64,000 bases of DNA from Henckelia pumila (taxonomy: Eukaryota > Streptophyta > Magnoliopsida > Lamiales > Gesneriaceae). The notes beneath the pieces are model-generated. The model was not told where the DNA came from and searched no databases. It saw nothing but the letters and a program-made list of their open reading frames with translations. Positions 36,236 through 49,740 of the stretch are shown piece after piece. A program made the translations under genes and the position numbers. Position 1 is the stretch's first letter. Each line of letters opens with the position of its first letter. The DNA is taken from assembly GCF_033568475.1 (NCBI RefSeq), contig NC_133120.1, positions 94,134,151-94,198,150 on the forward strand, read 5' to 3'.

Positions 36236-38555
36236 TCCAACCCCAAAATTCTCCCAACACGCAATAGCTGCTGGAATTGTCTGTTAGACAAACGACGAAG
36301 GATTTTTGTAAAAATGCAAAGAACCCTTCTCAAATCAATAAGCAGCCGAAAAGACACAAGTTGCGTGCTTTGAATAGGATGCACATGCTATAAAAATCAC
36401 ATCTTTGCGGGAGTATGACACGGAAACTGGTCTCTTTGGATACAACAGAAGCCTCCAGAAACAAAAGGGGCTTGATATTTCTGAGCGGGTCTCTGCTACT
36501 CTGGACCTTTGCTCCACTTTTTACTTTTCTTTTTTTTTTTTTTTTTTTTTTTTTAATTTCTCTTTCTCCATTTACTCTCCAACAATTCTCTTCGTTTACT
36601 CTTATTTATATATTATCATTATATTATATATATATTTGTCTTTTCTTATATTCTTTATTTTTTTATTTTTTCATATTTATTATTATCATTATCATTATTA
36701 TTTACTCTTAGTACTCCGAACACAATTGCTCCTACAAAATTGAATGTTGTCTTAATTTTAGACGATGAAAAAACAAATCTAAAATTTTGTATAACACGAT
36801 AAAAAAATGACAAGAAATTAAATTTTCAAAAATGTCCCAAATCATTCTAAGTGCTAGATCATTTTAAAAAAACAATTGTGTGTTCAATTTTTTGTAATTT
36901 AAATCTGGTTTTAAATTTTGCATTTTGAGCACAAAAAGTTATAAGTGCATGATATACATAAAATTTAATATTGCTTGAATTTTAATAGCTCGTTAGATAT
37001 CACTGATAGTTTCATACTATGGCTAAAAACAATCTGATTTTTAAATTCTCAATTTTAACATAGAGTTACGAAACAATGTTTTAATTTTTAAAATCTAAAA
37101 AAATTGTGACGAAATTCAATTTTATGTTGATGATTATAGAGTTTACAAAGAGTTATAACATAGAATATATAATTTAGTTTCATCATTCAAATGAATTTTT
37201 TGTACGTACGGTATATATTATTATTATTATTAGTAAATATTAAAAAACAATAAAAATAAACACCAATTTTATAGCAATAAGCATGGGTGAATAAAATTAA
37301 ATAATACATAATAATACAATATAAAAAGAAAATAAGAAAAAAAAAGTGAGGAAATAAAAGGATCAAAAAAATAAATAAAATAAAAAATAACACATGTCAA
37401 TTGCTAAGAAGAGCGGAGTAATGCTCCGAGCATAGACTCCCCTTTGCCCTTGCGATTTTTGTCCCAAAAGTCATTGGCTTCAAAATGAATCGCTGTCGAA
37501 TCATATCAAATCAAATATGAAATATTTTATATTTCCGTTCTTAATATTCGAATTCATAATCATATAACCACATCTTATATTGAAACGAATTATTCAAATT
37601 TTTCCGACAGATTAAAAAAAAAAAAAAAGAGTAAGAGAGCTCAAATATGCCTATTATATAATTAACATTATTGGTGAGATACTGGATTAGTTCAGAGTTT
37701 ATTCGGTATTTATCGAATGCTAGTGGACTAGTGGTTACACGTACCTTGATTATTCAATGTTTATGAAAAAGAATTTAAGGGGTTTTTAAGAAATGAATTT
37801 GAGAGAAATAGGTATATAATATTTGGTTATGTTTCTAAAATGAGTACATTATTATAAAGTCATATTCCATTCGTCTTCTATAGTTTTATTTATGCTTTGT
37901 TTCATAGATTAAGGAAGAAGATATTATAAAAATAAGTTTATAATAAAATTTCCCATTTAACCTTATTTAACAAACACTTTCATAGGATTTTTTTTAAAAA
38001 AATTAGTTATAATATAAGAATAGATTGATAAACAAATAGAGAAACTGGTACTAGAAGTTATTTAGTATTTTTAGTTTTTAAATATAACATGGTTAATTTT
38101 AAAATTCTAAAAACAAGTGTTTTGTGTTATGGTGTAACAAAATAATTAAATTATGTTTTGGGATGCCAAATCTAAAGTAATGATTTAATCCAGGGATTTG
38201 GAAATAAATTGAGATTATAAATATTTTTAAAAATAATTTGAGAAATTTATTAAATTTATTCTTTACATTTGAAAGGGAAAAAAGACATTGGTTATCAATT
38301 ATAATAGCTCAGAAAATAGATTAGTACTATATTGGAAACCGTCATGAAATGTCTTTTTAATTTGTAAACGATATATATATATATTAGAAATTTTCAGCTG
38401 TCCAACAAATTATGTCTAATTCCTCCCTCATAACTAAAAACTGATACCGTGTTTTAGTGATGCAAATTTTTTTAAAAAACACAACTAAAATCCGATGGAC
38501 AAGAACGAGATGGGCAAGAACTATTAGGAGGTTGAATATATATATATATATATAT
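36236..38555. other. AT-rich intergenic stretch
   Basis: No supported gene. It holds the J-protein promoter side, a long T-run (about 36530-36554), T-rich low-complexity DNA to 36720, and a TA microsatellite at 38539-38555 into which the Copia element inserted. Confidence 0.6.
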
Positions 38556-38837
38556 TGTTGTGAAAAAGTAAAAATTTACGGTAAAAAGTAAAAACTCAAA
38601 AACTCAAAATTTATCAAATTCTACACTTTATAAAATTTTTCTCTCTTCACAATTGTGTTTTTCTACACAAATGGAGAGACCTATTTATAGATCTCAATTG
38701 GAGATTAGTCAAAAATTAATACATCATTAATTACATCATCACACACTAATTTTCAATATTTTACAACTCAATTTTCAACTTTCAACCTTCAACATTCAAC
38801 AATAAATAATAATATATATTTATATATATTTTCAACA
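38556..38837 (-). repeat. 3' LTR of Copia element (282 bp)
   Basis: TGTTGTGAAAAAG...TTTTCAACA, near-identical to 44742-45023. A TATA-like CTATAAATAG (minus strand) lies at 38681-38690. Confidence 0.96.
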
Positions 38838-41800
38838 CTCCCCCTTGTGATGATGATCATGATAGAATGACTATCTCCATTACGTGTTGTATACTGCCTC
38901 GTTAAAAACCTTACTAGGAAAAACCCATTGGGACAAAAACCATAGTAAGGAAAAAAGAGTGCAGCCACGTAAACTCCCCCTGATGTCAACATGAATGATT
39001 CTTCACATATTTCGTAGATTGCGCATCCCAATATTATAAATGTGTTTTCTGAATATCGCCGTGGGAAGTGCCTTTGTGAAGAGATCGGATGAGTTCTCAC
39101 TTGATTGAATGTAACAGATATCAATATCTTTATTCTTCTCCAGCTCTTGAGTGTATGCAAAGAATTTAGGAGGAATATGTTTAGTTCTGTCACTTTTGAT
39201 GTATCCTTCTTTCATTTGGGCAACACATGCGGCATTATCTTCATACAGTGTGATTGGATTCTTGTCCACTGATAATCCGCAAGAAGTTTGGATATGCCGA
39301 GTCATTGATTTAAGCCAGACACATTCACGGCTTGCTTCATGTAGTGCAATAATCTCGGCATGATTTGATGAAGTTGTAACAAGTGTTTGTTTCTGTGATC
39401 GCCAAGAGATTGCAGTGCCTCCACGAGTAAATACATATCCGGTTTGGGAACGTGCCTTATGTGGATCAGATAAGTATCCAGCATCAGCATAACCAATTAT
39501 TCTCTGATTTGTATCTTTTGGATACAAAAGTCCCAAATTCGTCGTTTCTCGTAAATAACGGAATATATGTTTAATTCCGTTCCAGTGCCTCTTCGTTGGA
39601 CATGAACTGAATCTTGCCAATAAATTTACTGCAAAAGATATGTCTGGTCTAGTGCAATTTGCAAGATACATAAGGGCACCAATGGCACTTAGATATGGTA
39701 CTTCAGGACCAAGAACAACTTCATCATCTTCACATGGACGAAATGGATCCTTTTCTATATTCAATGATCTGACAACCATTGGAGTACTTAAAGGATTTGA
39801 TTGATCCATATTGAAACGTTTAAGGACCTTCTCTGTATAATTAGACTGGTGAACAAAAATTCCACATTCTTTTTGTTCAATTTGTAAACCAAGACAATAC
39901 TTGGTTTTTCCAAGGTCTTTCATTTCAAATTCTTCCTTCAAGTACATCATAACTTCTTGAATTTCTTTATTCGTTCCAATGATGTTTAAATCATCAACAT
40001 ATACAGCAATAATTACACATCCGGATGTTGTTTTCTTGATGAAAACACAAGGGCATATTGGATCATTTACATATCCCTTTTTCATCAAGTGCTCACTTAG
40101 CCGATTATACCACATTCGGCCAGATTGCTTTAACCCATATAATGATCTTTGCAATTTTACAGAATAAAATTTTCTGGGTTTTGAACTTTGTGCTTCAGGC
40201 ATCTTAAATCCTTCAGGGATTTTCATGTATATATCACTATCAAGTGATCCGTATAAGTAAGCTGTAACAACATCCATAAGACACATTTCCAAATTTTCAG
40301 ACACTGCCAAACTAATCAAATATCGAAACGTAATTGCATCCATAACAGGAGAATATGTTTCTTCATAATCAATTCCAGGTCTTTGAGAAAAACCTTGTGC
40401 AACAAGTCGAGCTTTATATCTCACTATTTCATTTTTCTCATTTTTCTTTCGAATAAAAACCCATTTGTACCCAACAGGTTTAACACCTTTAGGTGTAAGG
40501 ACTATAGGTCCAAAAACACTACGTTTATTTAGCGAATTTAATTCAACCTGGATGGCATCTTTCCATTTTGACCAATCCTTTCGAGTTTTGCATTCACCAA
40601 AAGATTTTGGTTCATTATCTTCATTTACGATGTCACATGCCACATTGTACGAAAATATCTCATCAATATCTTGTACATTCTTTCGGTTCCATATTTTTCC
40701 AGTATTAATATAATTGATAGAGATTTCATGATTCTCGTCAGTTTGTGGTTCTGACAAAATATTTTCATCATCGTGTGTTTCTTCTGGAACACCATTTTCT
40801 ATTTTCTGATCATCATTTTTCTCTATGTATTTTCTTTTCCGAGGATTTTTATCCTTTGAACCGATTGGCCTTCCACGCTTCAGGCGTTTTATGACATCAT
40901 GAATGTCTTCATTTTGTTTCTTTGGAATTTCAACTCGAGCAGGGGCATTTACAGCAGGTATATATGATTTTGTTACCCCTTTTGTGTCTGCAAATGCATC
41001 TGGCATTTGATTTGCTATTCTTTGCAAATGCACAATTTGCTGTACATCTTTATCACATTGTTTAGTTCTAGGATCCAAATGTAATAATGATGGTACATAC
41101 CATATGATTTCTTTTTCGATGTGTTTCTTTTCTCCCCCTAACATTGGGAAGTTATTTTCATCAAAATGACAATCAGCAAACCGTGCTGTAAACACATCGC
41201 CTGTCTGAGCCTCAAGATATCTAATGATTGATGGACTATCATAGCCGATATAAATACCATTCTTTCTTTGAGGTCCCATTTTTGTTCTTTGAGGTGGTGC
41301 AATAGGCACATACACCATACATCCAAAAATTCTCAAATGAGAAATATCTGGTTCTTTGCCAAATACAAGCTGCAATGGGGAGTGTTTATGATATGCACTT
41401 GGCCTGATGCGAATCAATGCAGCAGCATGTAAAATTGCATGTCCCCATATAGAAATAGGGAGTTTCGTTCTCATAATCATTGGTCTAGCAATCAACTGCA
41501 GACGTTTAATCAATGATTCAGCTAATCCATTTTGTGTATGAACATGAGCTACAGGATGTTCAACAGTAATTCCCATCGACATACAATAGTCGTTAAAAGT
41601 CTGGGAAGTAAATTCTCCAGCATTATCAAGTCTTATTTTCTTGATCGTATATTCGGGAAATTGATTCCGCAATTTTATTATTTGAGCCATCAATTTTGCA
41701 AATGCCACATTCCGAGTGGACAATAAACATACATGTGACCATCTGCTAGAGGCATCGATCAATACCATAAAGTATCGAAATGGTCCACATGGTGGATGAA

Positions 41801-44741
41801 TTGGCCCACAAATATCACCTTGAATACGTTCAAGAAATATGGGTGATTCCTTTTGGATTTTAGCTGGTGATGGTCTTATAATAAGTTTCCCCAGAGAACA
41901 TGCTTTACACTGAAACTTATTATTCTGAAAGATCTTCTGGTCTTTCAGTGGATGACCACTTGTATTTTCTATAATCCTTCGCATCATTATTGAACCAGGA
42001 TGTCCCAATCGATCATGCCAATTTGTTAGTATTGAAGAATTTCCAATAACCATATTTGATTCGATTGGACTTATATGTGTATAATGCAATCCAGTAGGGA
42101 GCATTGATAATTTCTCAACTACATATTTCTTTCCTGATTTATATGTAGTAAGACACATATATTTCTCATTTCCTTCGGTTATTGTTTCCGTATCATAACC
42201 ATGAGAATATATATCATTAAAACTCAACAAATTTCTTTGTGATCGTGGTGAATATAAAGCACTATTTATCAAAAATTTTGTACCATTAGGTAACAAAAAT
42301 TGTGCTTTGCCACATCCTTCAATCAAGTCTACAGGACCTGATATTGTATTCACCATTGTTTTTGTTGGTTTTAATTCCAAGAAATATTTTTCATTTCTGA
42401 GGATAGTGTGCGTTGTACCACTATCTGGTATGCAAACTTCCAGTGCATTATTTACATCTTTGATCATAGCATTTTCCATAATGATCTTCAAAAACAATAT
42501 GCAATAAAATGAATTAAGAAAGATACATGCAAACAATACATGCAAAATATAATATGTTTTATAAAATAAAAATTACATTGTTACATTCTTTTCCCACCAG
42601 TATATTTAATCAATATCTTCGAAATCATTCAAAAAGTAGGCAGCATCTAAATTCATTGAACCACTTGCATGGTCAATGTTTTCAGTAAAATTGGTCTCTT
42701 TTTCTTTCCCCTTTATTGAATCTTTATAGAGCTTACACAGATGCTCAGGGGCTCGACAAGTTCTTGACCAATGTCCTGGAGTGCCACATCTATAACAAAC
42801 ACTCTCAGTTCTTTTTGGATGATTTTCATTTTCACCCGTATTATCATGCTGCCTCTTTTGTGGGTGGTTCGTGACGTTCCTTTGAGATGAGTTATTGAAA
42901 TAACTATCTCTTTTATTTTCAAATCCACGGCCTCGACCACGACCGCGATCATTTCTACGCCCACGTCCACGCCCACGTCCTCGTCCACGACCTCGACCAA
43001 AATCTTGTCTATATCTTTGATTTTGGTTTTCATTTTTACTTACGACATTTGCTTCAGGAAATGCCGTTGAACCAGTAGGTCTGGACTGATGATTTCTCAT
43101 GAGCAATTCATTATTCTTTTCCGCCACGAGTAAACATGCGATGAGTTCTGAGTATCTTGAAAATCCACGCACTCTATATTGCTGTTGTAGAGTTATATTT
43201 GATGCGTGGAATGTGGAAAATGTCTTTTCAAGCATTTCCATCTCAGTAATATTATGCCCACAAAATTTCAGCTGTGAGACAATTCGATACATCGCAGAAT
43301 TATAATCACTCACCTTTTTAAAATCTTGGAATCTTAAAGTATTCCATTCATCTCGTGCGGTCGGAAGTATAACTTCCCGTATATGCTCAAAACGTTCTTT
43401 TAACCCTTTCCACAAAATCATTGGGTCTTTTTCGGTCAAATATTCACATTTCAACCCCTCATCAAGATGTCTGCGTAAAAATATCATCGCTTTTGCTTTA
43501 TCTTGTGAGGATGATATGTTATTTTCTTTGATAGTTTCGTTAAGACCCAATGACTCGAGATGCATTTCTACATCGAGGGTCCATGGCATATAATTCTTTC
43601 CGGTTATATCAAGTGCAATGAATTCGAGTTTCGCCAAGTTCGACATGGTGGTACTAGAAAATAACAATGCATTTTATTAGTTAATTTCCATAAATATGAC
43701 AATACAAAATAATGGAAGAACGTAAATTACAAGTGCGTATACAAATAGAGAAAAAATATGTGTTGGAAAATCGCTGGTGAGTAAAAGACTCGTGAGCATG
43801 ATGATCATAGTCGTTATGAAAAATATCCTTATAAATGTCATCATCTCCATCTTCGAAAAAACCGAGGATAAAATATTTTGAGAGAAAGAATGAATTTGGT
43901 GTGATTGAAAATGAGTTTGAGTGAACATATTTATAGGGCAAAAACTAGCCGTTTTGTTACCGTTTGTGACCGTTGGGGGTAAAGAAAAAATTGAGTATGT
44001 GTTGAATAAAAATTCGTGATAATCATGTAATGCATATAATGATAATCATAATTAAATAATTATGTATATCATATCACATTATTATAAGGTCAGTGTCGTA
44101 GACAGCCTTTTATATAATGTTGTGAAATTATACCAATATAGTTAGTATAAATTCAGGTATAGTATATCATATCACATTATTATAAGATCGGTGTCGTAGA
44201 CAGCCTTTTATATAATGTTGTGAAATTATACCAATATAGTTAGTATAAAGTCAGGTATAGTATATCATATCACATTATTATAAGATCGGTGTCGTAGACA
44301 ACCTTTTATATAATAACATGAGATTATACAAATATGGTTAGTATATAAATACACAATAATATATATCATATCACGTTATTATAAGGTCAGTGTCATAGAC
44401 AACCTTTTATATAATAACATGAAATTATATATTAATATAGTTAATATATATACATAATAAATATATATCACGTTATTGTTTAAAAACCTTAGAGGCTTTT
44501 ATACTTGTCGTATCCCTTACCCGGAGTGTGGGATGTCGTCTTAACATCCTCCCAGGATTTATAACAAGTTTTGAAAAAAACTTATTTTTTTCATAACATG
44601 ATATTATATATTAATATATACACAATAAAAATATATAAACAGTAAAATAAAAATTCTTACTTGTTGAATATTTTTGACTTCTTCTTGTATTTTGGAGCGT
44701 CGGAAAATATAGAGAACCTTCGAGCGATCGTGCTGATAACG
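38838..44741 (-). mobile_element. Internal region of Copia element: leader, gag, pol
   Basis: From the 5' side (right): a leader of about 1 kb with tandem repeats (44065-44470); gag with an Arg-Gly-rich segment and a CCHC knuckle (CYRCGTPGHWSRTC, near 42.77 kb); protease (PDSGTTHTIL, near 42.42 kb); integrase with its zinc-binding GAG-pre part and DDE core (about 41.0-42.0 kb); reverse transcriptase (about 39.8-40.5 kb, VYVDDLNIIG); and RNase H (about 39.1-39.5 kb, including ALHEASRECVWL). A fossil of an autonomous element. Confidence 0.93.
44065..44470. repeat. Tandem repeat in Copia leader, about 98-bp unit x 4
   Basis: Units starting at about 44065, 44163, 44261 and 44362 each begin TATATCATATCAC(A/G)TTATTATAAG and contain GTGTC(G/A)TAGACA and CCTTTTATATAAT. 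A partial fifth unit begins near 44465. The first two are nearly identical and the last two more diverged. It lies between the primer-binding site and gag. Confidence 0.88.
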
Positions 44742-45018
44742 TGTTGTGAAAAAGTAAAAATTTACGGTAAAAAGTAAAAACTCAAAAACTCAAAATTTAT
44801 CAAATTCTACACTTTATAAAATTTTTCTCTCTTCACAATTGTGTTTTTCTACACAAATGAAGAGACCTATTTATAGATCTCAATTGGAGATTAGTCAAAA
44901 ATTAATACATCATTAATTACATCATCACACACTAATTTTCAATATTTTACAACTCAATTTTCAACATTCAACCTTCAACATTCAACAATAAATAATAATA
45001 TATATTTATATATATTTT

Positions 45019-45023
<5 letters not shown>
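44742..45023 (-). repeat. 5' LTR of Copia element (282 bp)
   Basis: Near-identical to 38556-38837. A TATA-like CTATAAATAG on the minus strand lies at 44867-44876. A TA-repeat continues directly outside (45024-45058). Confidence 0.96.
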
Positions 45024-45058
<35 letters not shown>

Positions 45059-45059
<1 letters not shown>

Positions 45060-46603
45060 AAAAAATGTGCGAATCGTGGGTATGACGAAGCAAAACAAGT
45101 GGCAAATTTTATATAGATGTTTGATTGGTTAAAATAAAAAAAGAACAAGTTGGCGAGTTGCAAAAGTATAATACAATGAATGGTTCCTAAAAATGAAATA
45201 AATATGCACGCAATTTGCACACTGACCGAAGAAGAAGATGGTGGTAGAAGCTACTGTTGGACTCTTCTTTTCTTCCCTCTTCAAATTTTAAATATTAGTA
45301 TATGGTACTATATAATATTGTATACGAGTTATTTTAATAAAAGCCGGCCAAATTGTTTTTATTAAAATATTAGATCATGTGTGAGAGGCCGAATGAATGA
45401 GTGATCCAGGAGTTGCTGGAAGACATGGATACAAATATTTTTGGGAAAAAAATATATGGAAGAATAGATACCATACCATGCCATACTGGACTACTACTAA
45501 AATGTGCACAATGGCTCTTTCAGTCTCAAATTGCTGTGTGTGTGTTTACATATATTATATGCAGTCCTTTTTTAAAACAAAATAAAAACAAAAAACGAAA
45601 AACAAAAAAAGCAAAACTAAGTGATATTTCTATAAATAAAAGTAACATAAAAAGGACAGAAGATGTCATATTAACGGAAATTTATAATTCAGTTCTCAAA
45701 TCTAAATTTAAATTGATAATTAGTCTCTGTGAGAAAAAAAACTTTATTTAAACTTTCTGGGCCCACATGTTTTGTTTCGGATGAAATTTGATACAAAACA
45801 TGAAAAATATGGTACAAGTACATGATATTTGAGTATCAAATATGTTAAATCTAGTATAAATATATGATTTTCGAGTACTAAAAAAATATTTATATTAATA
45901 ACACATTTATCTTATTTGGATGAAAATCGGTACAAAACATTAAAAATATGATACTCATATGTGATATTTGAGTACCCAATGTGTTAGATCTGGTACAAAT
46001 ATATGATTTTTGAGTACTCAAACACATGTTGCAAGTTCACATTTATAAAGATGTTTAGATCTTATACTTAAAATTATATTTTTTGTACTCGATCTTGAAC
46101 AACTAATGCTCAAATATCATGTATTTGTACCATATTTTCAATGTTTTATACTTAATTTTATCCGAGAAAAATAATGTGGGCCCAGGGAGTGCGAACAAAT
46201 TTTTTCTAACAAAGGACTGATTCTTAATTTGATTTGAAACTATGTAACGAAACTATGACACTTCACCTGCATTTCAGCCATAAAAAGAAGACAAGAGAAT
46301 CCAAATACAAATGGCCAGAATATTCAAGCATCAGTCATCAATTTAATTTTATCATCCCACACAGAACTAACATTCAAATTCTTTTTCCAAGCACAAATCC
46401 ACGAAGATAGATGGCATCTACTTATGTACTTACTACTGCTCAAAAACCGAAGAAAAACATTTATTATATCATCATCCATGGCTTAATCAGCTCCTCAGCC
46501 AACACACCTGAACGAGGCAAATAAGAGACATCATACCAGTAGGCAGTATGCTTGCATGTGGCCAACCTTATCCACTGAGAAGCCAGGATTGAGTCGATGG
46601 GGT
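45059..46603. other. Intergenic stretch with one long-TIR element
   Basis: No supported gene. It holds the inverted-repeat element at 45664-46260 and, near 46300-46600, the likely 3' UTR of the ERF gene. Confidence 0.6.
45664..46260. mobile_element. Non-autonomous element with long imperfect inverted arms
   Basis: About 597 bp. The left end TGTCATATTAACGG and the right end (CGAAACTATGACA) are inverted, and further inside TGGGCCCACATG (45758 on) is inverted against ATGTGGGCCCA near 46175, followed by GGTACAAGTACATGATATTTGAG against CTCAAATATCATGTATTTGTACC. The arms are about 190 bp but eroded. A segment of about 130 bp inside is repeated in tandem. No clear target duplication and no coding capacity; a Mutator-like MITE is one option. 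Confidence 0.6.
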
Positions 46604-48714
46604 TCAGATTCCACCCATCATCGAAGGAGAAATATCGTCAAAAGTCCAAAAGGCTCCGTCGAGAAAGGCATCAACTGAGGAATCCCAATTACTACCATCA
46701 GCATACGTCTGAAATAGTTTCATCTGAGAATCAAAATCTGCGGCATCTTCAGGAATCCTGTTCAGCGTATTCCTATCATTACATGATGCCAGATCATGTG
46801 AAGTTGACTTCACTTTTTTTGCTGGGTTAGCATCCTCCACAAACAGATCATCCCCAACAACAGTTGACAGAATCGACGATATTTCTGGAGTCTCTGCATG
46901 GTTCTCTCCCCAACCAAAATCCGAACAGACGAAAGGGTCAAAGGAGTCGAAAGAATTGCTCCCTTGCATCACCCGTGGGTTATGCTCTGGGAAATCCAAA
47001 GACTCTGAGTGATCATTGCTTGTGATGAACTTTTGATTCGTATTGGGATGAACCAGGTCCGAACGATCCTTAGGTGGCACTTTACCATAATTTATTTTAT
47101 CTGTCCTTGAAGCAGAGCCTGGGGCATCTTCAGGAAAATTCAACTTCGCTTTCTTTCCTCTGATCCTTCGTGCCTCTGTATCATATGCTTTTGCAGCTTC
47201 CTCGGCAGTGTTAAAAGTTCCAAGCCAAACTCTGACCCCTTTCCTTGGATCGCGGATCTCAGCAGCCCATTTACCCCATGGACGTTGTCGAATCCCTCTG
47301 TACTGATTCTTCCTCTTTCTTTTTGAGGACTTTTCAGCATCCTCGTCAAATTCCGAAAACTTGACAGTTTTCCGATCTTCCAAATACATGAAAAAATCTC
47401 AAACAAAAGAATTGAAGGAGATGAAGGGGGTACGGGACATATTTTTACCCAAAGCCCGAGAGATATTTTATTGAATCTCCAAGAAAATGAGTTGATAGTA
47501 CCTTACTTTTCAATCTTATGAATTTAATTCCCCAAAACAGTATGATAATCATAACAATTCACAGATTCTTGACTAGATAAAAGTATTAGAAAAATACCTG
47601 AACACAAGACGCTGCTAATTAAAATGCGCAAAGGGTACAGTTGGATCTTCTTTTAAACAAATTAATGGACGAAGGCAACTGTTTCACTAGACTAACTGTT
47701 CTTCAGAAAATTAGGCACACACACAGGCAAGAGTCAATGAAGCAGAATACAAACATCACCGCAAATTTATTATACTACAGATTGTTCCCCCAAAAAAAAG
47801 ATATGCTCTTGATACAAGCTAAACTTCAGGGTTCAAATATCACAATGCATTTCAAATCCTTTAATATCAGGGTCTCTTAAAAAGATACATCAGAACACCA
47901 AGTCCTTATGAAGAAAAACAAGTCTATAAACAAAATCTTAGATTAATTAGATAGTTAAAGGATACACGAAGAATACTAAAAATAAACCTTTTTATTCAAT
48001 CAAACAGATAAACTCCCAGTAAATTCTATTATATTATATTATACTAACCAAAAATGCGAAATGATAAAAAAAAAAAATCAATCCAAAATTTTATTCAGCA
48101 TGCTTAAAGAAATAAGTCGATTGTCAATCTTAACACCTAATAAAATAATCATAATAATCAAAACCAATAATTTCTTTATTAATTTATACACGAATCCTAC
48201 CATTAAGAAGCTATCACCCCTAAAATAAAATCCAAACTAAGCAAATGAGTTACAAAAGCCATCAAATTTCCAAAACGGTTACACCCCCATTAGCTTGTAT
48301 AACAAATTTACTGCCGCATAAAAATTTAGTCTTTCATCATAGTACCAAAAAAAAAAATCTTTCAGCTCATCAGACAAAAGGTCATAGTAGGATTCAATAA
48401 AACCCCAAAACAATCTTGTTTTGGAAAACAGACTCACCAACATTACCAGGCAGAGTTTCACATTTGGAAGCAGACTTCTTTTGCACATTGAACTCCGGTT
48501 CATGATGATCGGAGCGATCCTTGAACTCCTGAAAAGCAGCTTCGAGATCATCGTCAAAGTCAACGGCCGACCAAGATCTCACTGGCTTGGAGTGATGCTT
48601 GTTCTGATTAAGATCGGCGGCGCCTCTTCCCCACAACATCTCGGGGGTGACAGAGCGCCGGCGCGACGTCCGGCTCGGCCGCAAAATATCGGATATGATA
48701 GCTCCTCCGCACAT
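46604..48714 (-). CDS. Group VII ERF transcription factor (RAP2.12/RAP2.2 type)
   Basis: Nuclear AP2/ERF activator of hypoxia-response genes. Exons 48714-48438 and 47397-46604, intron 1040 bp, join in frame to 356 residues. The protein begins MCGGAIIS, the signature of group VII: after Met removal the N-terminal Cys is oxidised by plant cysteine oxidases in air and the protein is degraded through the N-degron pathway, so it is stable only in low oxygen or nitric oxide (established for the family). A KRKRK nuclear-localisation-like run (118-122) leads into the AP2 domain (about 124-182: [29 protein letters not shown]). The acidic C-terminal region ends [18 protein letters not shown], matching the family's activation motif. 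The intron just ahead of the AP2 part is typical. Confidence 0.95.
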
Positions 48715-49740
48715 TCCAGAATGCGATAAGTGTTATTTCTTGGCGAAAAAAATTGGTGCAAATTTGTAGGAAGATGAGAATTAGGTTGAAATGGAATTGT
48801 TGGTAGCGTCGAATCGATGTCTTGTTTGTTTATGCTGCCAAAGGTACAAGCATGTTTTATGCTCTGATTTTACGTTTTTGCCCCTGCTCAACATGGTCGG
48901 CCTAAAATAATACCCTCCCCAAAGGAAAAAGGAAAACATGGTCATTGTGTTTGATTTTTTCTTTTTTCTGTTTATATTTAAATTTGTTCAGATGGCATCA
49001 TAGTGTTTGATTTTATTTTTTGTATTTAAATTTGTTACATTATTCTCTTGGAGAGTTAATTTATAAAATATGATGCTACATATATAAGAAATATTAAATC
49101 ACATATACAATGTTAATGATGTAATGCAATAGTTTCAAACCCTTAAAACATAATTTCCAGGTTATAACATTATGTAATTTAATATAATAATCTACAATGT
49201 TTAGGGGGAAAAAAAAGAAGGATGCCATATTCGAGAAATGAAGATGTGGATTATATCTATCTAACTAGCCATGCAAAACAATCACAAGTTCAACAACTTG
49301 TAAATGAATCAACAAAACAACGATGTGATATTCCAAAAAATTCAAAGTAATCTAAATCAATATTATGTTTTATTTGAAATTAAGTCTGTATCCAACTAAA
49401 ATCTTGCCCAAGCCAGCGAATTAGTCGACGGGTAGCTGAAAAGATAACCAAGAACACAACACATCATTTTCATCAACCCACTTCTCGAACCGGTCTTTCC
49501 TCTCTTTCGCAGCAAAGGAAATCTAACATAACCAATAAATCAAACTCGCGCAGACCGAACAGGTTATAGGAAACCGTGTGCCAACACTGATGGCATTCAC
49601 AGATTTGCGGTAAAACAGTAGCATACTAAGTGGCAATGCTATTTAGATTGCATGCAAAGATGAGGAAAAAAAATGCTCTGACCTATCACTTGAATACAAC
49701 AGCAAGTGCAACTCTAGCCACAATCTTATGTGGCTTCTTA
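48715..49740. other. Spacer between ERF-VII and eIF2B alpha
   Basis: No gene seen; it contains the ERF promoter side (from 48715) and the probable eIF2B alpha 3' UTR (near 49400-49740). Confidence 0.6.

Larger units (their letters stand above)
38556..45023 (-). mobile_element. Ty1/Copia retrotransposon, nearly whole
   Basis: 6468-bp fossil in minus orientation. The two LTRs are 282 bp each and differ at about two sites, so the insertion is recent. Just inside the 5' LTR is a primer-binding-like sequence (CGTTATCAGCACGATC on the minus strand, 44726-44741), and a purine tract (minus strand, 38838-38847) abuts the 3' LTR. Gag lies at about 42.6-43.7 kb and the pol part at about 39.0-42.5 kb, with integrase ahead of reverse transcriptase, the order that defines Copia. 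TATAT on both sides is the likely target duplication within a TA microsatellite. Reading frame is interrupted at about one place; otherwise it looks complete. Lineage within Copia not assigned. Confidence 0.95.

Noticed and set aside
36405-36743. Hydrophobic open frames of about 100 codons
   Set aside because: Translation of a T-rich low-complexity stretch (Phe/Tyr/Ile runs), no gene structure.
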